From: Methanomassiliicoccales archaeon PtaU1.Bin030
GTDB lineage: Archaea; Thermoplasmatota; Thermoplasmata; Methanomassiliicoccales; Methanomassiliicoccaceae
Assembly: GCA_002067635.1 (NCBI GenBank)
Contig: MVRB01000217.1
Span: forward strand, 1-14,397
Direction of reading: 5' to 3'
DNA: 14,397 nucleotides
Position 1 is the first letter of the stretch, and every line of letters starts with the position of its first letter. Below are positions 13,825 through 14,397 of the stretch, in pieces. A program made the position numbers and the translations under genes. Under the pieces are notes generated by a model. It was not told the origin of the DNA. It ran no database searches and saw nothing but the letters and a program-made list of their open reading frames with translations.

Positions 13825-14210
13825 TCAGCTTTCCGATACGAAGAAGTTGAGATGGGCGAACAAGGCCTTGGCGGCGGAGAGGCCCCCGTCAAGGTACAGA
13901 GCTCCTACAACCGCTTCAAGGCACTTGCCAGGGATGCTGCTTTGAGACTGCCCCCTCACCTCCCTTTGGCCCATCGAGACGAATCGCATCATGGGATCTG
14001 CCAGAACGTTCGTTTTCTCACGGTGACCATCCCCTGTCTCTCTTCGGTGATCGCGCCTTTGTCTTCTATCCGGCGGATGCGGACCAGGTGCTCAGTGACC
14101 AGGAGATCGATGACGGCATCTCCTATGGTGGAAAGCGCCTCCTGCCTCATTACGACGGAGAGGGCAGGATGCTCATTCAGGTACCTCTTGCGGACCAGAG
14201 CGGCAAGCAT
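13825..14210 (-). pseudogene. RNase III-like single-domain (Mini-III type) gene interrupted by one frameshift
   Basis: The first part reads MLAALVRKRYLNEHP, then QEALSTIGDAVIDLLVTEHL, the RNase III signature region, and ends early at TGA 13989-13991. The fold resumes in another frame as TNVLADPMMRFVSMGQREVR and QSQSSIPGKCLEAVVGALYL plus DGGLSAAKALFAHL, ending at 13825. The frames join if one base is added to the A-run that reads TTTT at 14013-14016 on the plus strand, restoring VRKTNVLADP. The restored protein has about 128 residues and no double-stranded-RNA-binding domain, like bacterial Mini-III. Of the four acidic active-site residues of classical RNase III, the Asp of GDA and the Glu of CLEA are kept; the other two are Ser and Lys. 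ATG 14210 is preferred over 14294 because a TATA box lies within the longer frame. Sequencing error, a real mutation or slippage are all possible. Confidence 0.75.
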
Positions 14211-14229
14211 CAGCTCCCTGTCCTTGAAA

Positions 14230-14240
14230 CTATATAATGG
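14230..14240 (-). promoter_or_regulatory. TATA box of the RNase III-like gene
   Basis: Minus strand CCATTATATAG, centred about 25 nt upstream of the ATG at 14210, predicts a leaderless transcript. This site lies inside the longer open frame that begins at 14294 and is the main reason to reject that start. Confidence 0.6.
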
Positions 14241-14299
14241 GTGAGCCTTTGGAAGTCTATGGCCTTGTTCAGGACGTGCTCGTCCATAGGCCAAAGGCC

Positions 14300-14322
14300 T
14301 TGTGAGAATAGAAGAAAAATGT
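14300..14322 (-). terminator. T-rich terminator after the right-edge gene
   Basis: Directly after the stop at 14323 the minus strand reads ACATTTTTCTTCTATTCTCA, a pyrimidine/T-rich stretch as used for archaeal termination. There is no strong hairpin. Confidence 0.45.
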
Positions 14323-14397
14323 TCATTCCCTGTTCTTCAACAATAAAAGACCAAGACCGCCGAAGGCCACCATCACTATGAAGATGGCGTATACGGG
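14323..14397 (-). CDS. C-terminal membrane segment of an unidentified protein (runs off right edge)
   Basis: The last 24 codons of a minus-strand gene are visible, reading PVYAIFIVMVAFGGLGLLLL then KNRE and TGA at 14323-14325. A single hydrophobic helix followed by a short basic tail suggests a C-terminal membrane anchor or the last helix of a membrane protein. The family cannot be named from this fragment. A T-rich terminator follows the stop. Confidence 0.65.
   Translation of the reverse strand, partial: PVYAIFIVMVAFGGLGLLLLKNRE

Noticed and set aside
12399..13892. A 497-residue open frame on the minus strand opposite proS
   Set aside because: Shadow frame created by GC-rich codon bias; Leu/His/Val-rich low-complexity product, and the plus strand encodes an unmistakable prolyl-tRNA synthetase.
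14211..14294. N-terminal 28-residue extension of the RNase III-like protein from ATG 14294
   Set aside because: The extension contains a strong TATA box 25 nt from the internal ATG 14210 and resembles no RNase III N-terminus.
1..14397. CRISPR array, prophage or integrated plasmid
   Set aside because: No regularly spaced repeats, integrase, att-like duplication at the tRNA-Lys gene, or phage genes were seen.

Overview
The window looks like chromosomal DNA of a GC-rich euryarchaeon, probably a Thermoplasmatota lineage near Methanomassiliicoccales (the lineage is inference from gene content and style). Archaeal markers are Gins51, a HerA ATPase, pantoate kinase beside CoaBC, an archaeal/eukaryotic-type prolyl-tRNA synthetase with a zinc site, a GPN-loop GTPase, DUF357, and TATA boxes about 25 nt upstream of start codons (several apparently leaderless mRNAs). 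Most of it is ordinary housekeeping sequence. I found no clear new multi-gene system; the most unusual parts are a decayed transposon and a frameshifted small RNase III.

Layout. 1-176 (-): 5' end of a GPN-loop GTPase. 376-669 (+): small cupin. 801-874 (-): tRNA-Lys(CTT) with a clear box A. 1103-1867 (+): YycJ/WalJ-like metallo-beta-lactamase-fold hydrolase, overlapping by 8 bp the convergent gene for GINS subunit Gins51 (1860-2681, -). 2856-3550 (+): DUF167 gene coupled by an ATGA overlap to a Toprim-domain gene. 3592-5280 (-): membrane-anchored protein with three FN3-like repeats and a transglutaminase-like domain. 5281-5665: gene-free, with nested inverted repeats ahead of tmk. 5666-6346 (+): thymidylate kinase. 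6347-7165: no intact gene; most of it is a decayed IS200/IS605-type element with a broken, internally deleted tnpB on the minus strand. 7166-9240 (+): coaBC and pantoate kinase, ATGA-coupled. 9229-11174 (-): herA and a DUF357 gene, ATGA-coupled. 11441-12289 (+): prs. 12414-13817 (+): proS. 13825-14210 (-): RNase III-like single-domain gene of Mini-III type, broken by one frameshift. 14323-end (-): C-terminal membrane segment of another protein.

How the genes relate. Pantoate kinase and CoaBC are both enzymes of archaeal coenzyme A synthesis; pantoate kinase makes the phosphopantoate that feeds phosphopantothenate synthetase (not in this window), and CoaBC converts its product to 4'-phosphopantetheine. 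Prs makes PRPP and Tmk makes dTDP, both for nucleotide supply. Gins51 (replisome) and HerA (DNA translocase) act on DNA. ProRS and tRNA-Lys serve translation. Neighbouring genes often converge with overlapping or nearly touching stops (1860-1867, 9229-9240, 13817/13825), so intergenic space is scarce except around tmk, the transposon relic and the herA-prs divergent promoter.
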